Source: DATDCV01 sp036524155
Lineage (GTDB): Bacteria > Verrucomicrobiota > Verrucomicrobiia > Limisphaerales > UBA8199
Direction: 5' to 3'
Assembly: GCA_036524155.1 (NCBI GenBank)
Contig: DATDCV010000057.1
Span: 1 to 13,923, forward strand
Length of the DNA stretch: 13,923 nt
Shown: positions 1 through 5,736 of the stretch, one piece after another
How positions within the stretch are numbered: the first letter of the stretch is position 1
How the letters are laid out: each line of letters opens with the position of its first letter
Position numbers and translations under genes: made by a program
The notes under the pieces: model-generated
Databases searched by the model: none
Told to the model about the DNA's origin: nothing
What the model saw: the letters and a program-made list of their open reading frames with translations, nothing else

Positions 1-877
1 ACAAGGTTTCGAAGCTGGAATTTTGCACCAGGTTGCCAGGCACACCGACCACCCGGCCATCAGGAGTGCCTGCGCCGCCATCCAACTGGATCTCGCCGTT
101 GGCGTCGGCGGCCGTTTCCGCCGCGATGTAGTAGGTGACGCCGCCCGTGGCGTTGAAGTAAAAAGCGTTTGTGGCCGTGCCTCTGGCCACCGGCGTCAGG
201 CTTTCAACGCTCACCCCGGTGTACGCCACCACGGTGACATCCGGCAGCGTTCCGGTCTGGCCTCCGACCCATACCGAGCTGTTGCACGGCACCGCCCACC
301 GCCACCATAGGCTTTTGTTCGGGCCGCCCGCACGGTGCGCCGGTTCGCCCGGTTCGCGTGTGGCCGCCAGGTTGGCCGCCCGGAACCCCAGAGGGGCGGC
401 GTCCGCGAAATTGTCGTTGGGCGAATTGGTCGCATACGGAGTCACCTTGACCGTAAAATTCACGACCGGGTTGCCGTTCACGCGCCGCTCGAGTGCGATG
501 TGGTAAACGGTCCCCGCCTCCGCCGTGAAGCTCCCATACCAGCCGCTGTACACCCTCCCCAGGTGATCCAGGTCGGGCCCGGTGTAGACCCCCAACCCAA
601 CCGACCAGAAATCAATCCCGATAATATCAGCGCGGCCGGTTTCAGGCGTGACCCACGACCACCAGGCGCTCTCGCCGGTCATCGGACCGTACGAAGGGTG
701 CTGCGGCTCGCCTGGCTCCCGAGTGGCCCCCGTGAGGTCGGCCGTTGCTGCCACATTCGTGCCCTCCAAGTGAATGCTGTTGGTGAAATAATCGTTGCTT
801 GGAGCCGCACCCGCGGACAAACGCAAGAAGGTTCCCCCAAAACAAAGTGACCCGCAGAGAAGAATCGCGGTTTTCAT
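1..877 (-). CDS. Secreted protein with two tandem WWxW/TREPGEP domains, C-terminal part beyond the window
   Basis: The frame is open from an ATG at 877 to the window edge, giving 292 codons without a stop. Residues 1-24 form a signal peptide (MKTAILLCGS start, hydrophobic core, SAGA before APSND), so the product is exported. Two related domains follow, at about residues 26-145 and 152-267. Each starts with an S/P-N-D-x-F segment, carries TREPGEPxH (52-60 and 173-181) and WWxW (72-75 and 191-194), and contains a VYTG or AYTG strand. From memory, such beta-sandwich repeats are common in large secreted Verrucomicrobiota and Planctomycetota proteins, where they are thought to bind or space other domains. 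The segment NLVQNSSFE near residue 282 resembles the start of a carbohydrate-binding-like module. A good promoter lies just upstream. Substrate and function are unknown. Confidence 0.85.
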   Translation of the reverse strand, partial: MKTAILLCGSLCFGGTFLRLSAGAAPSNDYFTNSIHLEGTNVAATADLTGATREPGEPQHPSYGPMTGESAWWSWVTPETGRADIIGIDFWSVGLGVYTGPDLDHLGRVYSGWYGSFTAEAGTVYHIALERRVNGNPVVNFTVKVTPYATNSPNDNFADAAPLGFRAANLAATREPGEPAHRAGGPNKSLWWRWAVPCNSSVWVGGQTGTLPDVTVVAYTGVSVESLTPVARGTATNAFYFNATGGVTYYIAAETAADANGEIQLDGGAGTPDGRVVGVPGNLVQNSSFETL

Positions 878-907
878 GCCCAGTTCCGTTGATCTTGTTC
901 GAGCCTG

Positions 908-936
908 AGATTAACCATGCTATTGCCCTTCGTCAA
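908..936 (-). promoter_or_regulatory. sigma70-like promoter of the secreted repeat protein
   Basis: On the minus strand TTGACG (931-936) is separated by exactly 17 bp from TAATCT (908-913). Transcription would start near 901, about 24 nt before the ATG at 877. No clear Shine-Dalgarno lies in the short leader. The -35 box sits next to the RAYT relic that begins at 942. Confidence 0.55.
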
Positions 937-941
937 CGACT

Positions 942-1109
942 GATAGGAAATCGCTTTTCGGGAATACGACCGTGAAGCGCCGTTGGTTAGCCGAGCAGCT
1001 CGTGATGGGCTACGAGACGCGGGTAAGCCAGGCGGCCAGCCTGGTGGAAGCCACCCGCGATCCTGCAGTGCTGACGACGAAAAAGAAGTTGATCAACTAT
1101 GGAATATGA
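942..1109 (+). pseudogene. Relic of a RAYT (Y1 family) transposase C-terminus
   Basis: A frame without its own usual start reads LFGNTTVKRRWLAEQLVMG, then YETRVSQAASLVEATRD, then KKKLINYGI and a stop at 1107-1109. The pattern W-(I/L)-A-x-x-L-x-M-G-x-x-x-x-V-S is, from memory, the helix-turn-helix-like tail of REP-associated tyrosine transposases in Verrucomicrobiota. The catalytic HUH histidines and the tyrosine domain that should precede it are missing: upstream lies the promoter of the minus-strand neighbour. The fragment is therefore a truncated relic. A GTG at 972 could start a 45-residue peptide, but nothing suggests that it is expressed. Confidence 0.55.
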
Positions 1110-1191
1110 AGGTGAATGGTTATGCCAATTGTCAATTGTCGGATCGACCCTGCTCTTGCCATGACGGTTCGGCCCCTTCACTCCAACCTTT

Positions 1192-1404
1192 ATGGGCCGC
1201 AAACTCAGACTCCGATACTCCGGCGCGATCTATTAGGCCATGAGCCGCGGCGAAACGACGATGAATCTCAAGTGGGTGGCCGGCCAGTTAGAAATAGGTA
1301 GTTGGAAATCGCTGTCCAACGTGCTGTGTGCCGAGCCGGCCCAGAGCAGAGAACTAATCCTCTCGGCGGCGCTGAGCGAACAACATCAACCCCGGTCTTT
1401 TTAA
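1192..1404 (+). pseudogene. RAYT transposase relic with internal deletion (N-terminus joined to C-terminus)
   Basis: From the ATG at 1192 the frame reads MGRKLRLRYSGAIY, a TAG at 1234-1236, AMSRG, then ETTMNLKWVAGQLEIGSWKS and on to a TAA at 1402. The first part matches the RAYT start pattern (M-x-R-x-L-R-x-x-Y-x-G-A-I-Y-H-x-x-S-R-G), with the His codon replaced by a stop. The second part matches the RAYT tail (ETTM-x-L-K-W-x-A-x-x-L-x-x-G-S-W). About 200-250 codons that should lie between, including the HUH site and catalytic tyrosine, are absent, yet both ends are in one frame. This looks like an internal-deletion derivative. An ATG at 1240 could give 54 residues, but no function is implied. 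Family assignment is from remembered motifs. Confidence 0.6.
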
Positions 1405-1633
1405 AGTGGAAAAGTGGCGACCCCTTTATGGAAATTAGGAGACACTGGAGGCGGGGGCGGAAAAGGGGGCTGGGCGTGGTTGCTGGTGGACCGGCTAACG
1501 TGCCGTGAGAGCACGGAATTGGTTGCGTAACCCGGAAATGGCGCTGCTGGACTGTGGTGTCGGGAAGGGGTACTTGCGCGTCGAAGTGCCGACTGGCGAG
1601 GAGGCGTCTGCCGCCGGGCGAAATTTCAAACTG
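1405..1633. other. Intergenic stretch without a recognisable gene
   Basis: This is sequence between the RAYT relic and the 3' end of the lipoprotein gene. It contains purine-rich runs around 1450-1475 but no supported gene, RNA or clear terminator. Open frames here are short and compositionally biased. Confidence 0.5.
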
Positions 1634-1987
1634 TCATTTGTCCACGTAGACCACGACCGTGGCTTTGTAGCAATAATTATCGACCCAGCTGAATCCCTTG
1701 AGCTCACCGCCACTTTTCACCAAGGGGTGGAATATGACGGCGTCGCCTCCCATACGCTTAGCCTTCTTGATAATTCCAGCCTCGATAGCGCCCTGTTCAT
1801 TAAGGGCGCCGTCGTCAGTAAGCAGAGCGACTTCTTTGTACGGTCTTGAGGGTTTTTGGGCGTCTCTGAAAAAGTCAAGTTGGGTAGTCGGAGAACGCTT
1901 TGTCGAATCGTACTCCACTTCTGAGGTGGCACACCCGACGAGAAGAGCAGTAGCGAGAGTGAGGGCGCCCAGCAGCTTTAGTTTCAC
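1634..1987 (-). CDS. Small outer-envelope lipoprotein
   Basis: A 117-residue protein that starts with GTG at 1987, preceded by a fair Shine-Dalgarno (AGGAAAG, 4 nt upstream). Residues 1-18 are a lipoprotein signal (MKLKLLGALTLATALLVGC) with lipobox LVGC and lipidated Cys19. The mature part is about 98 residues and contains the segment IEAGIIKKAKRMGGDAVIF, which resembles the 'K-A-x-x-x-G-A-(D/N)-A-(V/I)' pattern of small RcsF-like and DUF4156-like lipoproteins. That resemblance is from memory and weak. The protein ends in a beta-rich stretch (YCYKATVVVYVDK). It appears monocistronic. A long inverted repeat lies about 76 bp upstream of its start. Function is unknown, but an envelope location is well supported by the lipobox. 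Confidence 0.85.
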   Translation of the reverse strand: MKLKLLGALTLATALLVGCATSEVEYDSTKRSPTTQLDFFRDAQKPSRPYKEVALLTDDGALNEQGAIEAGIIKKAKRMGGDAVIFHPLVKSGGELKGFSWVDNYCYKATVVVYVDK

Positions 1988-2062
1988 GCGACTTTCCTAC
2001 TTGGCAGCCACGTGAGAAGCAAGCTTTTTCGCGTAGATTTTTCCGCCCGCTCATTTTTACCT

Positions 2063-2100
2063 TTGGTCAGCAGAATCTTCCTATAGATTCAGCTGGCCAA
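2063..2100. other. Long imperfect hairpin followed by a short T run
   Basis: Arms 2063-2078 and 2085-2100 pair over 16 positions (TTGG-t-CAGC-a-GAATCT with AGATTC-a-GCTG-g-CCAA), with one A.A mismatch, one G.T wobble and a 6-nt loop. GGCTTTTTGG follows on the plus strand, so it could be a plus-strand terminator, but no plus-strand gene precedes it. It may be the trace of a lost gene, or a regulatory structure upstream of the lipoprotein gene. Confidence 0.5.
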
Positions 2101-2169
2101 GGCTTTTTGGCATGCCTCTAATCGCCATTGCCGACCGAATACGGGGTCATTATTCTCCCATCCAACAAA

Positions 2170-2430
2170 ATGAGAACACAATCAATCGTGTATTCCCTGG
2201 AAGTGTATCGCGTGTATGGCCCGTACAAAACCCCCGAAACAAAAGACCAGCCAAAAGAAACCTATTCATCAAATGGGCCTTTTGGTTCTTTCAATGTGGG
2301 GGACACGTTCAGCGAGAATAACTTCTATTGTGGAACGGTTAAGCACGTTCAGCACGACATCGGAAAAGGCATGGCCGGAGCCTTAATCCATACAATTCGA
2401 CTTTTCATTGAAACAGCGAAGAATACCTAG
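2170..2430 (+). CDS. Small hypothetical protein, first of a four-gene run
   Basis: An 86-residue frame starting at ATG 2170 (MRTQSIVYSLEVYRVYGPYK). I do not recognise the family. The sequence looks like a genuine soluble protein: balanced composition, alternating beta-type segments, a Gly-rich turn region (GPFGSFNVGD) and a hydrophobic C-terminal helix (ALIHTIRLFIE). No signal peptide or membrane segment is present. A TTG at 2128 would add 14 residues but is a poorer start. No Shine-Dalgarno is visible. Its end overlaps the next frame by 23 nt, which suggests translational coupling. The next three small frames follow on the same strand with gaps under 7 nt. Confidence 0.55.
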   Translation: MRTQSIVYSLEVYRVYGPYKTPETKDQPKETYSSNGPFGSFNVGDTFSENNFYCGTVKHVQHDIGKGMAGALIHTIRLFIETAKNT

Positions 2431-2641
2431 CCCTTGCACCCCCCGTGAAAACAGAATTGTCACCACAGAACTGCAAGAAATCTGGTCAGACCTAGAACGG
2501 GCAAACACGAAAATGGAGAGATTCGAAGAGTTATTGTTTTCGTTTCACCATGACCACCCTGGGCAGTTCGCCCAGTTACGGCTCGATTTGTCGGAGGCCT
2601 TGGAAGGCTCGCTCTCAAGACCAAGAACCAAGCAGCACTAA
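2408..2641 (+). CDS. Small hypothetical protein, helical and acidic
   Basis: A 77-residue frame whose only start inside the open region is TTG at 2408, overlapping the previous gene by 23 nt. The central part (TTELQEIWSDLERANTKMER, then FEELLFSF and FAQLRLDLSEALEG) has amphipathic helix spacing and looks coding, whereas the first 17 residues look like read-through of the upstream gene, so the true start is uncertain. There are no known motifs, no signal peptide and no membrane segment. It stops at 2639-2641, and the next ATG follows after 6 nt, consistent with a single transcript. I do not recognise a family. Confidence 0.45.
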   Translation: MKQRRIPSPCTPRENRIVTTELQEIWSDLERANTKMERFEELLFSFHHDHPGQFAQLRLDLSEALEGSLSRPRTKQH

Positions 2642-2647
2642 GACCCC

Positions 2648-2821
2648 ATGACTGACGACAAAGGTCGCAGAACGATTAGATTTGAGGGACGTGAGGAAGG
2701 GCCATATTCCATCGATGACCTTTGCCGGATGGCAAACCGAGGGGACTTTGACCGCGCTCCCAGTTCTTTTCACGGAAGTCATATTGACGGCTCTCGACAG
2801 CTGGCATCATTCATGATTTGA
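2648..2821 (+). CDS. Single-domain GYF_2-like peptide
   Basis: A 57-residue protein starting at ATG 2648 (MTDDKGRRTIRFEGREEG). The stretch RFEGREEGPYSIDDLCRMAN followed by RGDFDRA fits the GYF_2 (DUF4339) pattern: a short strand, then GP(Y/F)S-x-x-x-(L/I)-x-x-(L/M)-x-x-x-G. This domain is normally fused to membrane or secreted proteins in Verrucomicrobiota and mediates binding. Here it stands alone. The usual C-terminal tryptophan motif (W-x-x-L) appears as SRQL, with Ser in place of Trp, so the domain may be degenerate. No signal peptide is present. It lies 6 nt after the previous stop and 5 nt before the next start. The domain assignment is moderate and based on motif recall only. Confidence 0.5.
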   Translation: MTDDKGRRTIRFEGREEGPYSIDDLCRMANRGDFDRAPSSFHGSHIDGSRQLASFMI

Positions 2822-2826
2822 ATACG

Positions 2827-2994
2827 ATGGCAAGAGCGGAGCGCCGGAAAACGAAAATGAACGAAGTGGGGATTACGAAAATTAGAATTCTCCCCGGCGG
2901 CGAAAAGACTAATTGTCCTTCATGCAGGGCGTTTACGCAAAAGGGTTATCGTAATGATAAAATCCCGATGGTTCTCCTGCCCGATCGCACATGA
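2827..2994 (+). CDS. Small CxxC protein, possibly cut short by a frameshift
   Basis: A 55-residue frame from ATG 2827 (MARAERRKTKMNEVG...) with a CPSC knuckle at residues 30-33, followed by KGYRNDKIPMVLLPD and a TGA at 2992. The order C-P-x-C-R, then a Tyr, then D-(K)-IP-x-x-LP recalls zinc-knuckle tails in which a second C-x-C pair follows the 'LP'. Just past the stop, the neighbouring frame (2990-3019) reads HDFRGVGYA and then a stop. This would fit such a tail (H-D-x-x-C-x-C-x-Y-A) if about 2 nt had been lost and the cysteines had mutated. So it may be a recently broken gene rather than a complete small one. Function is unknown. Confidence 0.4.
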   Translation: MARAERRKTKMNEVGITKIRILPGGEKTNCPSCRAFTQKGYRNDKIPMVLLPDRT

Positions 2995-3157
2995 TTTTCG
3001 TGGTGTCGGCTATGCGTAATAGTCGGTTCATCTGGTCGTGGGGCTGTTAACGGGACAATTGCAGCATGTAGGTGAACCGTTCTCTGTGGGTATTAAATGA
3101 GTCAGTGACAAGGCAACCCGGCTTAAGCCCTTGATCGCTCCCCAAGCACACGGCCCC

Positions 3158-4357
3158 TTATTCAGCGGCATCAAAGTTCAACACACGAAACTCGACCTTT
3201 CCCTTCGGGCTTCTTGGAGGCTGGCTAACGAATATCGTATGTTGGGGACAATTAAGTTTCTCCACACTTCCGTCCACTGCCCCAGTTACCCTTTTTGCAC
3301 CGCTCGGCGGAATGATCCCCTCGTATCTTAGCACACAAGTGTCAATCGGCGCGCCGCTAACGTAGACGGAATCTGGCACATGATCAAAAGGATCGTAGCG
3401 CTTCCGAGCGAGGTTGGCGTTAGTTTTTTCCCAGTTCACATCATAAAAAACCAGCAGGCAGTACACGTTCCTCACTGGTTCCCTTAGTTGGTTTGAAAGA
3501 GAAAAAGAGAACTTTCCATCCTGGCGGCCCGTGCTGTCGTACGTGAAATTACCGGCGGTCACCCCTTCCGTGGCCTTGTTTCCGCCGAAATCGCTGAAAA
3601 AGGACTTCGAGGTCTTTCCAGCCTTCGCTGAAAACGGTTTTACGGTTCCGAGCCCTCCCAGCAATTCTTCCACGTACTGAGCTGGAATCGCGAAGTTCAG
3701 GTTTTGGCCAGTCTTGAGCGTGGCTACGGCCACGCCTAGAACCTTGCCATCCAAGCCGAGAACTGGGCCACCACTACTTCCAGGGGAGATAGGAGCAGTG
3801 ATTTGTAGCAATGTTCCCTTTTCGAAATCCCGGATCCCGCTAATAATCCCTTGAGAAAACGTCCCTTCCAGCCCTTGCGGGTTCCCAACAGCGAACACAG
3901 TATCTCCGATGGCGGCATTAGAGCCGCCACCGAGCCTTAAGGGAGGCGCATCGGCATCCTCGACATAAAGCGCGACAAGGTCGCGCTTAGCGTCGAGTCC
4001 AACAAGACCCTTAATCCTGTGTTTTGCTGTTTGGCCGACGACCTTTACGTAGCCGCCTGCGGCCCCTTCGACCACGTGGAAGTTGGATACGATTATCTTC
4101 TTTCGCACAAAGAATCCGCTCCCCAGAGCGATAGGTTGGCCCCTGTCATCCTCCATCAAAAGAAGCGCGACAGAGGGGAAAGTAGCGCTCGCGACGTGCC
4201 GCGCGGTTTCGTCGGCCTTACTGGCAGCTAGGCCGAGAGCTATAAACAGGACTGCCCAGCGTCGTCGTTTACTGGTAGGGATTTGCTTTTCGGCCGTTGG
4301 TCTGTACAGAGCGCCGCACGGGTGAGCAAGAATTGGTTTTTCGATCTCACCAAGCAT
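3158..4357 (-). CDS. Exported trypsin-like serine protease (S1C/HtrA-type) without PDZ domain
   Basis: A 399-residue protein. Residues 1-29 are a long basic lead, followed by SKRRRWAVLFIALGLAASKA (29-48), which looks like a signal peptide. The protease core (about 55-235) has the complete triad: His94 in NFHVV, Asp126 in KRDLVAL, and Ser195 in SPGSSGGPV. The GNPQG strand (158-162) and the NFAIPAQYV segment near 221 are typical of Deg/HtrA proteases. These degrade or remodel misfolded envelope proteins. The PDZ domain that normally follows is absent; residues 270-399 instead form a beta-rich domain (KFSFSLSNQLREPVRNVY, LLVFYDVNWE, IPPSGAKRV) that resembles an FxLYD-type beta-sandwich. No alternative ATG, GTG or TTG was seen before Met68, so the start at 4357 stands. 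It appears to be a single gene. Confidence 0.9.
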   Translation of the reverse strand: MLGEIEKPILAHPCGALYRPTAEKQIPTSKRRRWAVLFIALGLAASKADETARHVASATFPSVALLLMEDDRGQPIALGSGFFVRKKIIVSNFHVVEGAAGGYVKVVGQTAKHRIKGLVGLDAKRDLVALYVEDADAPPLRLGGGSNAAIGDTVFAVGNPQGLEGTFSQGIISGIRDFEKGTLLQITAPISPGSSGGPVLGLDGKVLGVAVATLKTGQNLNFAIPAQYVEELLGGLGTVKPFSAKAGKTSKSFFSDFGGNKATEGVTAGNFTYDSTGRQDGKFSFSLSNQLREPVRNVYCLLVFYDVNWEKTNANLARKRYDPFDHVPDSVYVSGAPIDTCVLRYEGIIPPSGAKRVTGAVDGSVEKLNCPQHTIFVSQPPRSPKGKVEFRVLNFDAAE

Positions 4358-4363
4358 AGCGCA

Positions 4364-4392
4364 ATTTTGTCAAATCCAAGTCGCGGCGTCAA
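4364..4392 (-). promoter_or_regulatory. Possible promoter of the serine protease, close to a leaderless start
   Basis: On the minus strand TTGACG (4387-4392), a 17-bp spacer, then CAAAAT (4364-4369). The predicted transcription start would fall at about 4357, the A of the ATG itself, so the mRNA may be leaderless. No Shine-Dalgarno is seen either. The -10 match is only 4 of 6. Confidence 0.4.
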
Positions 4393-4614
4393 CAGGCAGT
4401 CTTTGCGGCCGCGTTGCAGGGCTGCACCATGTCTTCACATTGGGCCTGCGCTCAGCCGCTCCTGATCTGCTCTGCGGCTCACGGCCCGCAAGCCTCGACT
4501 GCAATATTCAGGCGCCATTTACCATCCGCCTCCGCCGGACTCCTGAGAGCTTCGGCGGGACAGGCGTGATGAGCCGAGGCGACCGACGCGAAGTTATCTT
4601 TCTGGAAGTGGAAG

Positions 4615-4656
4615 TGGAAGGGTGGGTCCGACAATGGAAGGGTCCGACAATTGACA
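4615..4656. repeat. Direct repeat with GGGTCCGACAAT, also present inverted near 1130
   Basis: TGGAAGGGTGGGTCCGACAA (4615-4634) is followed at once by TGGAAGGGTCCGACAA (4635-4650). The reverse complement of 4643-4656, TGTCAATTGTCGGA, occurs exactly at 1130-1143. Both places lie shortly upstream of a RAYT start relic, so this may be an element-associated sequence. Confidence 0.55.
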
Positions 4657-4752
4657 AAGAACGCCTCGCCCGTGTTGGGTGTTGGTGGGCCCGTTTTCAA
4701 CGTCTTCAACCGCCTGCTTGACTTTGCCGGTGGATCCGATGCCATAACGCTC

Positions 4753-4824
4753 ACGGCCAGACCGTTGCGCGTGGAGTTTGCCGGGGCAGCTTATCACGTC
4801 ACTGCTCGCCCCCTGCTCGTTTAG
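4753..4824 (+). pseudogene. Relic of a RAYT transposase N-terminus
   Basis: The frame reads T-ARPLRVEFAGAAYHVTAR-PLLV and then TAG. This is an almost ideal RAYT start (from memory M-ARPLR-(V/I)-E-(F/Y)-x-G-A-x-Y-H-V-x-x-R-G), except that the initiator ATG appears as ACG at 4753. The similarity stops right after the TAR of the 'YHVTARG' motif; the HUH histidine pair and the catalytic tyrosine domain are gone. It is a 23-codon relic that cannot be active. The breakpoint is at the same protein position as the deletion in the relic at 1192-1404. Confidence 0.6.
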
Positions 4825-4878
4825 TTCGCGTAATAACGTCCTGGGTTAACCAAGAATTTCACCAGCCTAAATCACCTG

Positions 4879-4918
4879 AAAAACTGTCTAGACAATGGGG
4901 AGCACCTCAATCATTGTC
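4879..4918 (-). terminator. Candidate terminator downstream of the small basic protein gene
   Basis: Arms GACAATG (4891-4897) and CATTGTC (4912-4918) are perfect over 7 bp. Read on the minus strand, the stem is followed after 7 nt by a run of five T (4879-4883). It lies about 117 bp past the stop of the gene ending at 5035. The distance from stem to T run makes it less than ideal. Confidence 0.4.
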
Positions 4919-5034
4919 CCGCACGCTGAATCGTCCGACCCCACTCCAAACTCCGTCCGGGGAAGAAAGCAGGAATTCCACCAACTCCTTATTGAGTTCA
5001 GCCTTTGTCCATTTTGATGTAGTCCAGATGGTTT

Positions 5035-5238
5035 TCATAATGATTGAACACGCTTAAATCTTAAATCCACCCGCTTCGGAAAGTCCTCGGCATTTGTTCT
5101 GATAATCTTTCCCTCGGCAAGCTGTTTGAGTAAAAAGCCTTTGAGGGTTTGGGGGCGCAAATGTTGGTTTGCCTCTCTTAACTGCTTAAACGTGAATTCT
5201 CCCCTGGGAAGTTTCACAATCTTTTTCGTGTTGACCAT
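5035..5238 (-). CDS. Small basic protein, possible winged-helix DNA binder
   Basis: A 67-residue protein from ATG 5238 (MVNTKKIVKLPRGEFTFKQL). It is Lys/Arg rich, and the order GEFTFKQLREAN, PQTLKGFLLKQLAEGKI, then a short strand (KRVDLRFKRV) fits a small winged helix-turn-helix: a helix, a recognition helix and a wing. This is a fold impression only; no named family is recognised. It has no signal peptide. It is divergent from the lipoprotein gene at 5301 with a 62-bp AT-rich gap, so it could regulate that pair, though nothing in the sequence shows an operator. A hairpin with a T run follows about 117 bp after the stop. Confidence 0.55.
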   Translation of the reverse strand: MVNTKKIVKLPRGEFTFKQLREANQHLRPQTLKGFLLKQLAEGKIIRTNAEDFPKRVDLRFKRVQSL

Positions 5239-5300
5239 ATCGAGCGAGGGTGCTGAGACTTGAGCATGGAAGCAATAAATATGCGCTTAATTTAAGACCA

Positions 5301-5684
5301 ATGAAAAAACTGCTGCTACTGTGCGTCCTGCTTGTCCTGGCCGGCTGCGGAAAACGGCAAGCTGGGGCGGACACGGCTAAAGGGGAGTCTAGTGGCGAGG
5401 CCCAGGTGCGCAACGAAGTAACCAAGTCCTGCGAGGGCGTCACCGGCTACCGACGCGTGAAGGAAATGCAGGTCTGCTTCTTCAACAAGGAACGCGGCAC
5501 AGCCGATGCCGACGTTGAGTTCATTAACGCGCAAGGTGGCGTCGAAGTGAAACACCTGTGCTTCGACCTATATTTCCTGGACGGTAAGTGGTGCGCCATA
5601 CAGCGCGTCATCCCCAGCCAGGTCACGACAGAAATGCTACGAAAAAAAGCCGACCTGCCGCCCCTGGAAAGGAACCCACAATGA
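5301..5684 (+). CDS. Small lipoprotein, first of a tandem paralogous pair
   Basis: A 127-residue protein starting at ATG 5301. It begins MKKLLLLCVLLVLAGC, a textbook lipoprotein signal with lipobox LAGC and Cys16 as lipidation site; an upstream in-frame start at 5250 would place junk before the signal and is rejected. The mature part has NEVTKSCEGVTGYRRVKEMQ, then DVEFINAQGGVEVKHLCF and DGKWCAIQRV. It shares this order (Cys, V-x-G-x-x-R-(I)VK, VE-x-(I/V)N-x-x-GG-(V/I)E, DGK) with the next gene, so the two are paralogs. Four cysteines in the mature domain beyond Cys16 could form disulfides. Function is unknown; an envelope location is inferred from the lipobox. Confidence 0.85.
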   Translation: MKKLLLLCVLLVLAGCGKRQAGADTAKGESSGEAQVRNEVTKSCEGVTGYRRVKEMQVCFFNKERGTADADVEFINAQGGVEVKHLCFDLYFLDGKWCAIQRVIPSQVTTEMLRKKADLPPLERNPQ

Positions 5685-5736
5685 TCATTAAGCAATTCAA
5701 AGATGATGCTGGCCGCCATCGGTGAAATGTCGCAAA

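Larger units (their letters stand above)
4393..5034. other. Gene-free spacer with RAYT debris and repeats
   Basis: No convincing gene was found across this stretch. It holds an imperfect CCGCCG/CGGCGG inverted repeat (4532-4537 with 4553-4558), a direct repeat (4615-4650), a RAYT start relic (4753-4824) and a terminator-like hairpin (4891-4918). Frames on both strands are low in coding character. Confidence 0.5.

Noticed and set aside
335..850. 171-residue plus-strand open frame
   Set aside because: It is antisense to the secreted repeat protein; Arg/Pro-rich composition is typical of a shadow frame.
1505..1849. 114-residue plus-strand open frame
   Set aside because: It is antisense to the lipoprotein gene at 1634-1987, which has a lipobox and a Shine-Dalgarno; the plus frame has no recognisable features.
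3120..3129. GGCTTAAGCC palindrome as a terminator of the protease gene
   Set aside because: No loop and no T run follow on the minus strand; a 10-bp palindrome alone is weak evidence.
4479..4754. 91-residue minus-strand open frame in the RAYT-debris spacer
   Set aside because: It covers direct repeats and a RAYT upstream region; no coherent domain or start signal.
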